A stretch of DNA of 14,700 nt from an uncultured Bacillaceae bacterium (GCA_937967685.1 CALBTX010000226.1:1-14700), one strand, 5' to 3'; positions 1 to 7,757 are shown, counted from the first letter of the stretch. The notes: a model not told the origin generated them from the sequence alone. Translations and numbers: made by a program.

Positions 1-57
1 GATAGATTCATCAATGCCAGATAGATTCATGAATGGCTGATAGATTCATAGATCAAC
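1..57. repeat. Three 19-bp tandem repeats upstream of tupA
   Basis: The 11-mer GATAGATTCAT occurs at 1-11, 20-30 and 39-49, an exact 19-bp period. The first two units also share the following AATG-C pattern (CAATGCC and GAATGGC), while the third diverges after the 11-mer. The array starts at the first base of the window, so more copies may lie outside it. It ends about 35 bp before the tupA start. It could be a regulator-binding array for the tungstate operon or an unrelated minisatellite; the sequence does not decide this. Confidence 0.75.
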
Positions 58-77
58 CACCTGTACAAAAATGAACG

Positions 78-84
78 AAGGAGA
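78..84 (+). promoter_or_regulatory. Ribosome binding site deciding the tupA start
   Basis: AAGGAGA lies directly against the ATG at 84, which is far too close for initiation there, but 9 nt upstream of the in-frame TTG at 93. This supports TTG as the real start. Confidence 0.7.
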
Positions 85-92
85 TGATCATC

Positions 93-1037
93 TTGAAAAC
101 AGCATTAAAGTTAAGCGTAATGATTGCATGCTTTTCTATCCTGTTATTGTCTTCTTGCCAAAATGCAACGGATCCAGCAGAACAAGATATGACGGATACG
201 GGGGAAAACAATACGGCGGCTGAGCATGAGCAGCAAGATGAGAACCGTTCACATGAACCGATCGAGGAAGATGCAGCCGCTCAAAATGGAAATGACAATC
301 TCATTCTCGCCACGACGACGAGCACACAGGACAGCGGACTGTTGGATGAGCTTCTGCCTATTTTTGAAGAACAAACGGGATTCAACGTCAAAACGATTGC
401 GGTCGGTACAGGGAAAGCACTCGAGATGGGAAAACGGGGAGAAGCTGACGTGCTGCTTGTTCATGCGCCCGAAGCCGAAGAAGAACTGGTTGAAGCGGGA
501 GATGTGGTCAATCGCCAGCGCGTGATGTACAATGATTTTATCATCATCGGCCCAGCATCTGATCCAGCAGGGATCAAAGAGGCCGGTCTGCAAGAGGGAT
601 TTGAAACGTTGGCCGAAGCAGATGTTCAATTTGTTTCGCGGGGAGACGATTCGGGAACCCACAAAAAAGAACTGTCCATCTGGGAAACGGTGGGTATTGA
701 ACCCGGTTCTTTGGATCACTATGTTGAAACCGGTCAAGGAATGGGAGAAACGTTAAACATTGCTGCCGAACGCGAAGGCTATACTTTGACGGACAGGGGA
801 ACTTATTTGGCACTAGCAGATCATTTGGAAAATATGGCCGTGATCATTGAAGGGGACGAATCTTTACTGAATATTTACCATGTCATGCAAGTGGAACCGA
901 GTAAATCGAAGATGATCAATGCAGAAGCTGCTGAAGCTTTCGTTTCGTTTATGATCTCGGAGGAAATTCAGCAAATGATCGGTGAATTTGGTGTGGACGA
1001 ATACGGTGAACCGTTGTTTTTTCCCGATGCAGAATAG
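93..1037 (+). CDS. tupA: Tungstate ABC transporter substrate-binding lipoprotein TupA
   Basis: Extracytoplasmic, lipid-anchored binding protein that captures tungstate for TupB/TupC. Started at the TTG at 93 because of ribosome binding site spacing, it has 314 residues: a short signal peptide ending in the lipobox LLSSC (Cys22), then a linker of nearly 50 residues rich in D, E, N and Q, then the binding domain. That domain opens with ILATTTSTQDSGLLDELLP, which is characteristic of TupA, and contains GTGKALEMGKRGEADVLL and later SRGDDSGTHKKE, the motifs lining the anion site in this family. These motifs favour TupA over ModA or WtpA. It is the first gene of a tupABC operon, with tupB 128 nt downstream. 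The acidic linker is unusually long and suggests adaptation to high external pH or salt. Molybdate specificity cannot be excluded by sequence alone. Confidence 0.92.
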   Translation: MKTALKLSVMIACFSILLLSSCQNATDPAEQDMTDTGENNTAAEHEQQDENRSHEPIEEDAAAQNGNDNLILATTTSTQDSGLLDELLPIFEEQTGFNVKTIAVGTGKALEMGKRGEADVLLVHAPEAEEELVEAGDVVNRQRVMYNDFIIIGPASDPAGIKEAGLQEGFETLAEADVQFVSRGDDSGTHKKELSIWETVGIEPGSLDHYVETGQGMGETLNIAAEREGYTLTDRGTYLALADHLENMAVIIEGDESLLNIYHVMQVEPSKSKMINAEAAEAFVSFMISEEIQQMIGEFGVDEYGEPLFFPDAE

Positions 1038-1165
1038 ACATGAAATCAACGAGTAGAGATAAAACAAGAGTAAAGATGAATCAAGATGAAATATCGAACT
1101 TAGCAGATGTACCTCGTTTGAGATGCATGTCAGAGATGGACTAGCCGTTTTGATGGGGGATAAGC

Positions 1166-1864
1166 ATGGAACTCGTTTGGGAAGGATTCAAAAAAGCGCT
1201 GGAGATGATTATGACGGGTGACCCCGAAATTTTACATATCACCTGGCTGACGTTAAGAGTGTCTATGACGGCCACACTGATCAGTGTCATCATGGGCATC
1301 CCTCTCGGGGTCATCCTCGGTTTAACGACTTTTCCCGGACGCAAGCTGATCGTAACCATCATCAATATCGGAATGGGGCTGCCCCCGGTCGTGGCCGGTC
1401 TATGGGTCACCCTGCTCCTCTGGCGTTCAGGGCCTTTGGGACAGCATGCTTTACTGTACACGCCGACAGCGATCATCGCCGCCCAAGTTCTTGTATCCCT
1501 GCCGATCATTATCGGCTTGACCACATCCGCTTTCCAACAAATTGATCATCGGTTACGCATGCAAATTAAAGCGCTTGGGGCTTCAAGATGGCAAAGCGTC
1601 CTCATCCTCTTAAAAGAATCGCGCCTGGCCATTCTGGCAGCGATCATGGCCGGTCTGGGACGCGTTCTGGCCGAAGTCGGCGCCTCCATGATGGTCGGGG
1701 GAAACATCAAAGGCGAAACGCGCATTTTAACGACGGCTATGGTCATGGAAGTGTCGAAAGGAAACTTCGACATCGCCATTGCCCTGTCATTTATTTTAAT
1801 GGCGCTCGCCTTTCTGATTACCTTTCTATTAACCTATTTACAGCAAGGGAAGAAATCCGTATGA
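1166..1864 (+). CDS. tupB: Tungstate ABC transporter permease TupB
   Basis: Integral membrane permease, 232 residues, forming the tungstate channel with the TupC ATPase. Several hydrophobic segments are visible (around residues 28-54, 61-86, 97-120, 152-175 and 202-226). The cytoplasmic EAA-type coupling loop is clear in the second half, around IKALGASRWQSVLILLKES, followed by the TupB-like stretch AEVGASMMVGGNIKGETR. The start at 1166 follows a G-rich ribosome binding site (GGGGGAT) at a short distance. The stop codon overlaps the tupC start as ATGA (1861-1864), which indicates translational coupling. The 128-nt gap from tupA is longer than usual inside an operon, but I see no terminator in it. 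Confidence 0.92.
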   Translation: MELVWEGFKKALEMIMTGDPEILHITWLTLRVSMTATLISVIMGIPLGVILGLTTFPGRKLIVTIINIGMGLPPVVAGLWVTLLLWRSGPLGQHALLYTPTAIIAAQVLVSLPIIIGLTTSAFQQIDHRLRMQIKALGASRWQSVLILLKESRLAILAAIMAGLGRVLAEVGASMMVGGNIKGETRILTTAMVMEVSKGNFDIAIALSFILMALAFLITFLLTYLQQGKKSV

Positions 1865-2607
1865 ACATCTATGAAATGAATGAGGTCCGTTATCACATTC
1901 GAATGAAAAAAAAGAGCAGACAATTGTTATATGTTGACCGCTTAGCGTTAAATCAAAGCGAAATATTGGGTGTCATCGGACCGAACGGTGCCGGAAAAAG
2001 CACCTTGCTCAAAGTGATGGCCTTGCTGGCCACGCCAACGTCAGGAACGATCACCTATCGCGGGCAACAGATTTATCCAGGCACAGTGTCCTTGGCCACC
2101 CGCCGGAAAATGGCCACTGTTTTCCAACAACCTTTGCTGCTTAATACGAGCGTATACCACAATATCGCTGTCGGTTTAAAATTGAGGAATGTGAGCAGAA
2201 AAGAACAGAGGGAACGTGTGCAGCGCTGGATGGAGATGTTTAACATCGCACATTTGGCCAAACAGCATGCCTATACATTATCCGGCGGGGAATCACAAAG
2301 GGTGAGCCTGGCCCGGGCCCTCGTTTTACAACCGGACATTCTTTTTTTGGATGAGCCTTTTTCCGCTTTGGATTTCCCCACCAAACAAGAGCTGATGAAA
2401 GATTTAATCCAAGTACTACGCCAAACTCGAACAACAACTTTGTTTGTCAGCCATGACTTGCTTGAAATCAAACAGATGGCAGACCGCCTCATCGTCTTAA
2501 TGAACGGACGAATCACCCAGGAGGGACAAGCTGAGCAGGTGATCCGCGATCCGAACGAACAGGCGCAGCCATTCTTGAACAAATGGAAGGATACATTGAT
2601 TGTTTAA
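1861..2607 (+). CDS. tupC: Tungstate ABC transporter ATP-binding protein TupC
   Basis: Cytoplasmic ATPase energising TupB, 248 residues from the ATG at 1861. That start is chosen because it overlaps the tupB stop (ATGA) and sits behind AGGGAAG; the open frame extends much further upstream, but only as the shadow of tupB. The ABC motifs appear in order: Walker A GPNGAGKST (residues 40-48), Q-loop VFQQP (about 87-91), signature LSGGESQR (140-147), Walker B ILFLDEP (160-166) and the switch histidine in FVSHD (H198). The C-terminus is short, with no added regulatory TOBE domain of the kind found in ModC. It converges with the ornithine cyclodeaminase-family gene with only 7 nt between stop codons, and no obvious terminator is present. 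Confidence 0.92.
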   Translation: MNIYEMNEVRYHIRMKKKSRQLLYVDRLALNQSEILGVIGPNGAGKSTLLKVMALLATPTSGTITYRGQQIYPGTVSLATRRKMATVFQQPLLLNTSVYHNIAVGLKLRNVSRKEQRERVQRWMEMFNIAHLAKQHAYTLSGGESQRVSLARALVLQPDILFLDEPFSALDFPTKQELMKDLIQVLRQTRTTTLFVSHDLLEIKQMADRLIVLMNGRITQEGQAEQVIRDPNEQAQPFLNKWKDTLIV

Positions 2608-2614
2608 CTATTTA

Positions 2615-3553
2615 TTAGACTTGTCCGCTATATTTTTCATAAATCAATTGGGCCGTCAGTATATCATAAATGGACTTTCCCACTGACTTAAATATGGTAT
2701 ACTCGTCTTCGCGGTGGCTTCCTCCAGCCCGTACAAGATCTTTAAGCGTCGGTACTTTATCCTCTGTCTTCCCAAATTGCTTCGCTTTAAGCATGTCCCC
2801 TGACTCTTGAAAAGCGGCATGTGTATCGACGAAAATGCGCGCTGCGTTGCGAATCACTGCATCAGGGATTTCCTGCATATGAGGTTTAAATGCGCCTGCC
2901 GCAGCAATATGCTTCCCTTTCAAATCCATGTCTTCATCATCAGGCATCACCGGATCGTCTGATGTTGTCGTTAAAATGATGATATCGGCTTGATCAACTA
3001 GCTCTCGAACAGGCAGCGGCTTGATCGTCACGCCGCTAAAATGCCGCTTGGCCCGTTCGATAAAACTTTCCATCCTCTCCGGACTGCGATTATGGACGAA
3101 CACCTCTTTAATCGGACGAACGGCACAGGCCGCCTGCAGGTGACTCCATCCCTGGTCGCCGGTCCCTATCACACCTACTCTGCTCGCCTCTTTTTTCGCT
3201 AAATATTTCATGCTCAAACCGCTGATCGCCCCAGTGCGCAAAGCGGTAATGGAACGAGCATCAAACAGTCCCAATGGCTTCATTGTCCGGCGGTCATTCA
3301 GTAAAAAGATGCCTCTCAGTGTCGGTTCCTTAATTTTTACATTTCCGGGGGCTATGCCGATTAATTTTACGCCATAATAGTTTTTATAAAACGAAGGCTT
3401 TAATAAGGCCGTATTGTCATGGTCGTGAATAAACAACCGTTCGGGAATCAATACATCTGCATCACGATCATCAAGATAATACTTTTCAATCGTCTCAATC
3501 ACTTCATTCATCGTAATGAAAGCATGAACCTCATCATAATCCAAATGAATCAT
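2615..3553 (-). CDS. Ornithine cyclodeaminase/mu-crystallin family protein
   Basis: NAD(P)-dependent enzyme of the ornithine cyclodeaminase/mu-crystallin family, 312 residues, a typical family length. Family hallmarks are seen in order: LKPS (51-54), FDARSITALRTGAISGLSMK (97-116), the Rossmann loop VIGTGDQG (128-135), AAAGAFKPHMQEIP (217-230), FVDTHAAFQESGD (241-253, with D243 at the position usually catalytic) and SVGKSIYD near the end. The family covers ornithine cyclodeaminase, alanine dehydrogenase, Delta1-pyrroline-2-carboxylate reductase and imine reductases, so the substrate cannot be named from sequence. The AAGGAGG ribosome binding site overlaps the stop codon of the upstream flavin reductase-like gene, 12 nt away, so the two are almost certainly one operon. 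No other amino acid metabolism gene is visible nearby. Confidence 0.85.
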   Translation of the reverse strand: MIHLDYDEVHAFITMNEVIETIEKYYLDDRDADVLIPERLFIHDHDNTALLKPSFYKNYYGVKLIGIAPGNVKIKEPTLRGIFLLNDRRTMKPLGLFDARSITALRTGAISGLSMKYLAKKEASRVGVIGTGDQGWSHLQAACAVRPIKEVFVHNRSPERMESFIERAKRHFSGVTIKPLPVRELVDQADIIILTTTSDDPVMPDDEDMDLKGKHIAAAGAFKPHMQEIPDAVIRNAARIFVDTHAAFQESGDMLKAKQFGKTEDKVPTLKDLVRAGGSHREDEYTIFKSVGKSIYDILTAQLIYEKYSGQV

Positions 3554-3565
3554 GAGAATGCCTCC

Positions 3566-4045
3566 TTACCAGTGATCGGGAATGGCTCCCAATTTTCTAT
3601 TGAAATACAGCATCGGCCGTTTATCTTTTTTACTCAGCCCAGTGACTTTTCCTATCAGAATCGTATGGTCCCCGGCTTCCACCTCTTGGACCTTCTCACA
3701 GTTCAAAATCGCATAACAGTCTTCGATTAAGGGCACGTTATCAGCTAAAGTCCATTGAATGTTAGAGAACCTGTCCGTTCCTTTTCCAGCAAAAAGCCAG
3801 CACAAATCTTCCTGATCATCAGCCAAAACATGAACGGCAAATCTAGGATTCTTAATAAAAGCGTCATATGAAGAAGTTTTATGATCAATACACCATAAGA
3901 CCATTAACGGATCCAACGAAACCGAGGCAAAAGAATTGACGGTTAAACCGACCGGCTCCCCCTTTTCCGTTGTCGTCGTCACAATGGTCACGCCAGTGGG
4001 ATAATGTCCCATGATCTCCTTAAATAGATCAACCTGTGAACTCAT
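3566..4045 (-). CDS. Flavin reductase-like, FMN-binding protein
   Basis: Protein of 159 residues in the flavin reductase-like (HpaC/RutF-type) FMN-binding split-barrel family. It shows the family core: HYPTGVTIVTT near the N-terminus, then GLTVNSFASVSLDPLMVLWCID, then FAVHVLADDQ, and close to the C-terminus the conserved GDHTILIGKV. Proteins of this family reduce flavin with NAD(P)H for a partner monooxygenase, or bind flavin for other redox work; no monooxygenase lies in this window. The start was placed at 4045 instead of the longer in-frame ATG at 4114, because GGGAGGT lies 6 nt before it and the family fold begins right after. It forms a tight pair with the downstream ornithine cyclodeaminase-family gene, suggesting a joint, unidentified small-molecule pathway. 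Confidence 0.85.
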   Translation of the reverse strand: MSSQVDLFKEIMGHYPTGVTIVTTTTEKGEPVGLTVNSFASVSLDPLMVLWCIDHKTSSYDAFIKNPRFAVHVLADDQEDLCWLFAGKGTDRFSNIQWTLADNVPLIEDCYAILNCEKVQEVEAGDHTILIGKVTGLSKKDKRPMLYFNRKLGAIPDHW

Positions 4046-4051
4046 CAAAAG

Positions 4052-4058
4052 ACCTCCC
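4052..4058 (-). promoter_or_regulatory. Ribosome binding site deciding the flavin reductase start
   Basis: GGGAGGT on the minus strand ends 6 nt before the ATG at 4045. It favours this start over the in-frame ATG 69 nt upstream at 4114. Confidence 0.7.
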
Positions 4059-4145
4059 ATAATCATCTTTTTAATGTTACCTGTAAACATATGTGATATT
4101 TTAAAAGGACTCATCTAGATTCTAACATCGGTCTTCATAAATAAC

Positions 4146-4213
4146 AAAAAAGATCACCCAACTTCCCCTTGATGATTTGTTCAGTCAGGAGGATGCACTT
4201 GGGCGACCTTTTT
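4146..4213 (-). terminator. Long imperfect palindrome, possible terminator or mobile repeat end
   Basis: The outer arms AAAAAGATCACCCA (4147-4160) and TGGGCGACCTTTTT (4200-4213) pair over 14 bp. Read as minus-strand RNA, all 14 positions pair (two G-U wobbles), whereas plus-strand RNA has two A-C mismatches, so selection appears to act on the minus-strand transcript. Inside, a second stem pairs CCUCCUGA with UCAAGGGG (one mismatch) and a short UGA/UCA stem closes a small ACAAA loop. The minus-strand copy ends in a run of six Us. It lies about 100 nt downstream of mobA and about 100 nt upstream of the flavin reductase gene, which suits a terminator for the formate dehydrogenase operon. The internal structure is larger than a simple terminator, so a structured leader RNA or a palindromic element remains possible. 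The rest of the 270-bp gap shows nothing I recognise. Confidence 0.5.
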
Positions 4214-4316
4214 CATTCATTTCGCTTTGCTATGATTTTCAGAAGTCATCGTTCAAAAAGAAAAGTCATCATCAGCGTTGAAAGAACACTGGGCGGCATT
4301 GCCGGACTAAAAACAA

Positions 4317-4946
4317 TTATGATTCCGTCAACCATTTCTTAGCGCGTTCATATTCATCCGGTCGATTCATATTGAAAAAAGCTCTTTCTAACCGGTCTAT
4401 GTGCTCAGTCACAAGTTGCTGAGGTTGACCACGCTCCTTTGTACACAGATCATCCTCTCGTACATAATGCACATGAATTCGATTTAACAAATCGATCACC
4501 CGCAGACGGTCTTGCCGTAAACATTGATCCAAAGCGGGCAAACATCTCTTTTGATAAGCGGCAAACAATGGATGTAACTTTCCTCGAACTTCGGGCACAC
4601 AAGCGTCGTATCCCTCACTGAACCGAATAATTTCCCGCGCAATGGTGACTGAAGCAAAAGGCATATCGCAAGCAACGACAAAGTTCGTTTCGAAGGTGGA
4701 TGCTTTTAAACCGGCCTGTATGCCTGCCAATGGTCCTTTTCCCGGATATTCGTCACTAACCGAAGGAAGTTCAAGCCAAGCGTACTCTGCAGGATCATTG
4801 GTAACAATGATGGGCTGTTGACAGATGGGTTCCAGCTCGGTAATGATTTTTTCAATGGCCGTTTGTTGACCTACCGGAAGAAGGGCCTTATTTCTTCCCA
4901 TGCGGCTTGACTTTCCTCCGGAGAGCACGATGACTCCTGCTTCCAA
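4317..4946 (-). CDS. mobA: Molybdenum cofactor guanylyltransferase MobA
   Basis: Cytoplasmic enzyme that transfers GMP from GTP to molybdopterin, forming the dinucleotide cofactor that formate dehydrogenases of the DMSO-reductase superfamily require (Mo or W). It has 209 residues from the chosen start. Visible motifs are the N-terminal nucleotide loop LSGGKSSRMGRNKALL, GKGPLAGIQAGL, VACDMPF (metal-binding aspartate) and NMNRPDEY near the C-terminus, all standard for MobA. The open frame begins at a GTG at 4961, but GGAGGGAAG at 4959-4951 is ideally placed (8 nt) for the TTG at 4946, and the conserved domain begins just after, so I start there. It is the last gene of the formate dehydrogenase operon, 47 nt after fdhE, which fits a role supplying cofactor to FdhA. 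Confidence 0.9.
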   Translation of the reverse strand: MEAGVIVLSGGKSSRMGRNKALLPVGQQTAIEKIITELEPICQQPIIVTNDPAEYAWLELPSVSDEYPGKGPLAGIQAGLKASTFETNFVVACDMPFASVTIAREIIRFSEGYDACVPEVRGKLHPLFAAYQKRCLPALDQCLRQDRLRVIDLLNRIHVHYVREDDLCTKERGQPQQLVTEHIDRLERAFFNMNRPDEYERAKKWLTES

Positions 4947-4950
4947 TGCG

Positions 4951-4959
4951 CTTCCCTCC
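4951..4959 (-). promoter_or_regulatory. Ribosome binding site deciding the mobA TTG start
   Basis: GGAGGGAAG on the minus strand leaves 8 nt between GGAGG and the TTG at 4946. The upstream GTG at 4961 has no comparable site in front of it. Confidence 0.65.
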
Positions 4960-4993
4960 ACTTTAATATCTAGCTGGGATGATAATGACTGCT

Positions 4994-5875
4994 TTAATGG
5001 ACTTGTGCCATATGCTGCTGTCTATGATAACCTTTTTCCTCGGCCAGCACGTCCAGATGCAAAGTCAGGAAGTCATCAAGTAGCAGTATCGGCACAGTGG
5101 ACTGATCCAATTTGTATAATCCTTTCACATAACCATTACATTTTTGGCAAACATCTATTTGATATTTATTTTGGGGATCATCAATAAACAGCGAAAATAG
5201 TTGTTCATGATCACGGTTTTGACAATACGGACAGCCGAGCCGCCAATAAACCCAATCAGCTGCGCAAGACAAACATCTGAAATGACGGAAACCTTCATCT
5301 CCCCGAAATTCAGCCAAACCGTGCTGATCCCCACAAACAGGGCAATATTCTTTCAACCATTCTTCATGCTGAAAGAGACGTTGTTCATAAAAAAGCTTAG
5401 CGTATTGATGAAGTGTGGGTAATAAACTATAACGCACAAACACGTGTAAGACGTCTAATGGGATCTGGTACTGAGATGCTATTTGATTCATGACAGTCCC
5501 GTCTCCCTTTAACCAACCTCTTAACAAATGCTCAATATTTTTATCCGGCAGCTTCAATAACTTTTTGAAAGAAGATTTTGCCTTACCCAAACCGCTCCAT
5601 TGACACAACTCTTTACATAATAATATCGCATAATGAAGGTCAAGATCATCTTCCTGTCCTTCCAAAAATGGGATCCCTTGCTTGAATTTCCGGGCAGCCC
5701 TTTCCTCATCAATCGTTTTATGTGGGAGAACAGGATCGAATTTCTCCATTCTCTGTACCAGCTCAATATGAACCTTAGCCAAGTGTTTATATGCTTTATG
5801 CTGTTCAATCACCCGATTCCAAATATTTTTCACCGCTTGAACGTGGCTCACACCTTCATCCCCCAATGTTAACAT
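4994..5875 (-). CDS. fdhE: Formate dehydrogenase maturation protein FdhE
   Basis: Cytoplasmic accessory protein needed for active respiratory formate dehydrogenase; in E. coli FdhE binds iron and the FDH catalytic subunit before Tat export. This one has 293 residues, close to the usual length. The C-terminal half has four CxxC pairs at C178/C181 (CPVCGDQHG), C201/C204 (CLSCAADW), C215/C218 (CPYCQN) and C243/C246 (CQKCNGY), the rubredoxin-like metal-binding pattern of the family. The N-terminal half is helical and poorly conserved. The start at 5875 is preceded only by a weak purine-rich site (AGAAGAAA). It follows the NrfD-type gene by 49 nt and precedes mobA by 47 nt in the same operon. Its presence supports the view that the FDH here is the exported type. 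Confidence 0.9.
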   Translation of the reverse strand: MLTLGDEGVSHVQAVKNIWNRVIEQHKAYKHLAKVHIELVQRMEKFDPVLPHKTIDEERAARKFKQGIPFLEGQEDDLDLHYAILLCKELCQWSGLGKAKSSFKKLLKLPDKNIEHLLRGWLKGDGTVMNQIASQYQIPLDVLHVFVRYSLLPTLHQYAKLFYEQRLFQHEEWLKEYCPVCGDQHGLAEFRGDEGFRHFRCLSCAADWVYWRLGCPYCQNRDHEQLFSLFIDDPQNKYQIDVCQKCNGYVKGLYKLDQSTVPILLLDDFLTLHLDVLAEEKGYHRQQHMAQVH

Positions 5876-5924
5876 TTATTTCTTCTAGATCTATCCTTCT
5901 CTTCTCTTGGCCCCTTCTCGTTTT

Positions 5925-6860
5925 TTACCACATTGCTTGGGGCCCCATCAAAACAACGTAGCGTAAGGCCAAGCCTCCCAGAAGGATTAGAACACTTGAA
6001 GTAATCAAGCTTTTTCTTCTCCCCAATATCGCCGGTTTCATAATTAAAATCAGGGGAACAAGCAATCCCAGCACAACGGCTACCCCCCAAAGTAAAATAC
6101 CGTAGTGACCACTGTTCACCGCATAGGACCACTGTCCCAAACCAATCACAAAAGCCACAATGACAATGATATTCAAGACAACCATGGAACCGACAATACG
6201 ATTGATTCTGTTGATCAAATCTAAATTCTGGTTATTTTTAGATAGAAGCAAAAGCAGGATCACCGTAGAGGCTCCCAGTGCCATAGCTGAAACAATCCAT
6301 AACACAGGAATCAAAGGGGTGGCATTCCATGGAGGCAGATGGGTCGTTGTCACCAAAATACCTATATAGGAAGCAAACCATCCGGCAACCACACTGCCCA
6401 ACAAGAGATACCCTTTGGAGATGACTCCTTCGTGTAAAAATCTGGCCATAGTAACCAGTTTTCCAAACCACTTCCACTGAATCCAACCATCTTTACCAAT
6501 GGCATATATCACTCCGATCGTTGCAAAAACGGCAAAGACACTCAAAACCCAACCCCCGATGGACATCGGCGAATTAGGATTGAACATAATGACACCATCA
6601 CGAGAGTTCCATAAAACATTAATGAAACGTGATTTGATTTGCAGTTTGCCGATCAATAACAGTCCACAAATCGGTGATGCAATGAAGGAAATATAGTAGG
6701 CACGATGCAAACCCGCTTTAACAAAATTGCCCCCAAAAGCCGCCATTAAAGCGGCGATGATAAAGGCACCGGCAGCTATTCCGTTGGCAAAAACATAGGC
6801 CACAATTTGCCAGGGAAAATCTGGACTTTGAAGCTGTGTGATTTCATATTCATATGGCAT
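5925..6860 (-). CDS. NrfD/PsrC-family membrane subunit of formate dehydrogenase
   Basis: Integral membrane protein of 311 residues, taken as the quinone-reactive anchor of the FDH complex. About eight hydrophobic helices can be traced, the usual NrfD/PsrC count, beginning with the family-like N-terminus SPDFPWQIVAYVFANGIAAG and ending in SSVLILLGGLALRYVVLMG. No conserved pairs of histidines for heme are apparent, unlike the cytochrome b subunit FdnI of E. coli, so electrons would pass from FdhB iron-sulfur clusters directly to menaquinone. The start at 6860 was chosen over an ATG 51 nt upstream because GGAGGGT precedes it by 9 nt. It follows fdhB by 87 nt, and its position after fdhA-fdhB makes it the third FDH subunit. 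An alternative partner cannot be excluded, but none is visible. Confidence 0.85.
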   Translation of the reverse strand: MPYEYEITQLQSPDFPWQIVAYVFANGIAAGAFIIAALMAAFGGNFVKAGLHRAYYISFIASPICGLLLIGKLQIKSRFINVLWNSRDGVIMFNPNSPMSIGGWVLSVFAVFATIGVIYAIGKDGWIQWKWFGKLVTMARFLHEGVISKGYLLLGSVVAGWFASYIGILVTTTHLPPWNATPLIPVLWIVSAMALGASTVILLLLLSKNNQNLDLINRINRIVGSMVVLNIIVIVAFVIGLGQWSYAVNSGHYGILLWGVAVVLGLLVPLILIMKPAILGRRKSLITSSVLILLGGLALRYVVLMGPQAMW

Positions 6861-6947
6861 TGAACCGACCCTCCAATCCATTAGGAGTAAACCACAGCAT
6901 CCGCTTATCATCGCATTTTAACGTGACCACTCGTTTAGGGTGACACC

Positions 6948-7757
6948 TTAGACGCTGATATCGCTGGATTCCTGTTCATCTTTGCTCAACCGGCGCGAAC
7001 GAAAGGACAAGAGGGAAATAAAACCTGCGGCCACAAAACTTAAAATACTGCTCCAATACCCTCCGACCATATTTTTCTGTGGTAACTGCGGATTGGAAGG
7101 CAAGCCATATTTTTCAGGTTCATCTTGCAGCAAATAGAAAACATTCAATCCGCCAAGAATGTCCGAATCCCCATAAATTTGTGCTTTGGAATCCCCGTTA
7201 TCACGCAAAAATTTTTCTCTGTCTTTGGCCTTGAGCATCAATTCATCCACGTCACCAAACTGAATGGAATCTGTTGGACATGTTTGAGCACATGCCGGTT
7301 GCTGACCAACTTGCAAGCGGTCATAGCATAACGTACATTTATTGGCCGTCCCCGTTAACTTGCCAATGTCGATTACACCAAACGGACACCCGGTGATACA
7401 ATATCCACAACCGATACATGTTTCATGATCAATATAAACCGTATCGAATTCAGTACGAACGATGGCATTCACCGGACAAACTTCCATACACCCGGCAAGT
7501 TGACAATGTTTGCAGGAATCACTGAGAAACATCCAGCGCTGTTCAGAGCGATCTTCCGAAAAATCTTCGACAAACTTAACATGCCGCCAGTTCTCACCAC
7601 TTAATCGCCCTGTATTATCATAGCTGTTTCCCGTGAATCCGAAATCCGGGTTCATGGGCAATTCATTCCATTCTTTACAAGCTGTTTCACACGCTTTACA
7701 TCCAGTACAGACCGACGTATCGACAAACATGCCTTTTTTACTTTCGAGTTGGGCCAT
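6948..7757 (-). CDS. fdhB: Formate dehydrogenase iron-sulfur subunit FdhB
   Basis: Electron-transfer subunit, 269 residues, carrying electrons from FdhA to the membrane. Sixteen cysteines fall in four groups for four [4Fe-4S] clusters: C17/20/23/27, C82/85/90/94, C114/117/120/124 and C141/144/156/160, the layout of FdnH-like subunits. A single hydrophobic helix at about residues 231-251 (YWSSILSFVAAGFISLLSF) followed by basic RSRR should anchor it in the membrane, as in E. coli FdnH. It has no signal peptide, so it probably crosses the membrane bound to the Tat-signal-bearing FdhA. Its ATG directly abuts the fdhA stop codon (7758-7760) with no spacer, and its ribosome binding site lies in the last codons of fdhA, so the two are translationally coupled. 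Confidence 0.93.
   Translation of the reverse strand: MAQLESKKGMFVDTSVCTGCKACETACKEWNELPMNPDFGFTGNSYDNTGRLSGENWRHVKFVEDFSEDRSEQRWMFLSDSCKHCQLAGCMEVCPVNAIVRTEFDTVYIDHETCIGCGYCITGCPFGVIDIGKLTGTANKCTLCYDRLQVGQQPACAQTCPTDSIQFGDVDELMLKAKDREKFLRDNGDSKAQIYGDSDILGGLNVFYLLQDEPEKYGLPSNPQLPQKNMVGGYWSSILSFVAAGFISLLSFRSRRLSKDEQESSDISV

Noticed and set aside
84..92. ATG at 84 as the tupA start
   Set aside because: The ribosome binding site would touch the ATG. The TTG at 93 has correct spacing and still gives a complete lipoprotein signal.
249..737. 162-codon open frame opposite tupA
   Set aside because: Shadow of tupA on the other strand, with no recognisable family features and no ribosome binding site.
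1588..1860. N-terminal extension of TupC
   Set aside because: It lies fully within tupB in another frame and has low-complexity R/G/H composition; the ATP-binding domain starts at 1861.
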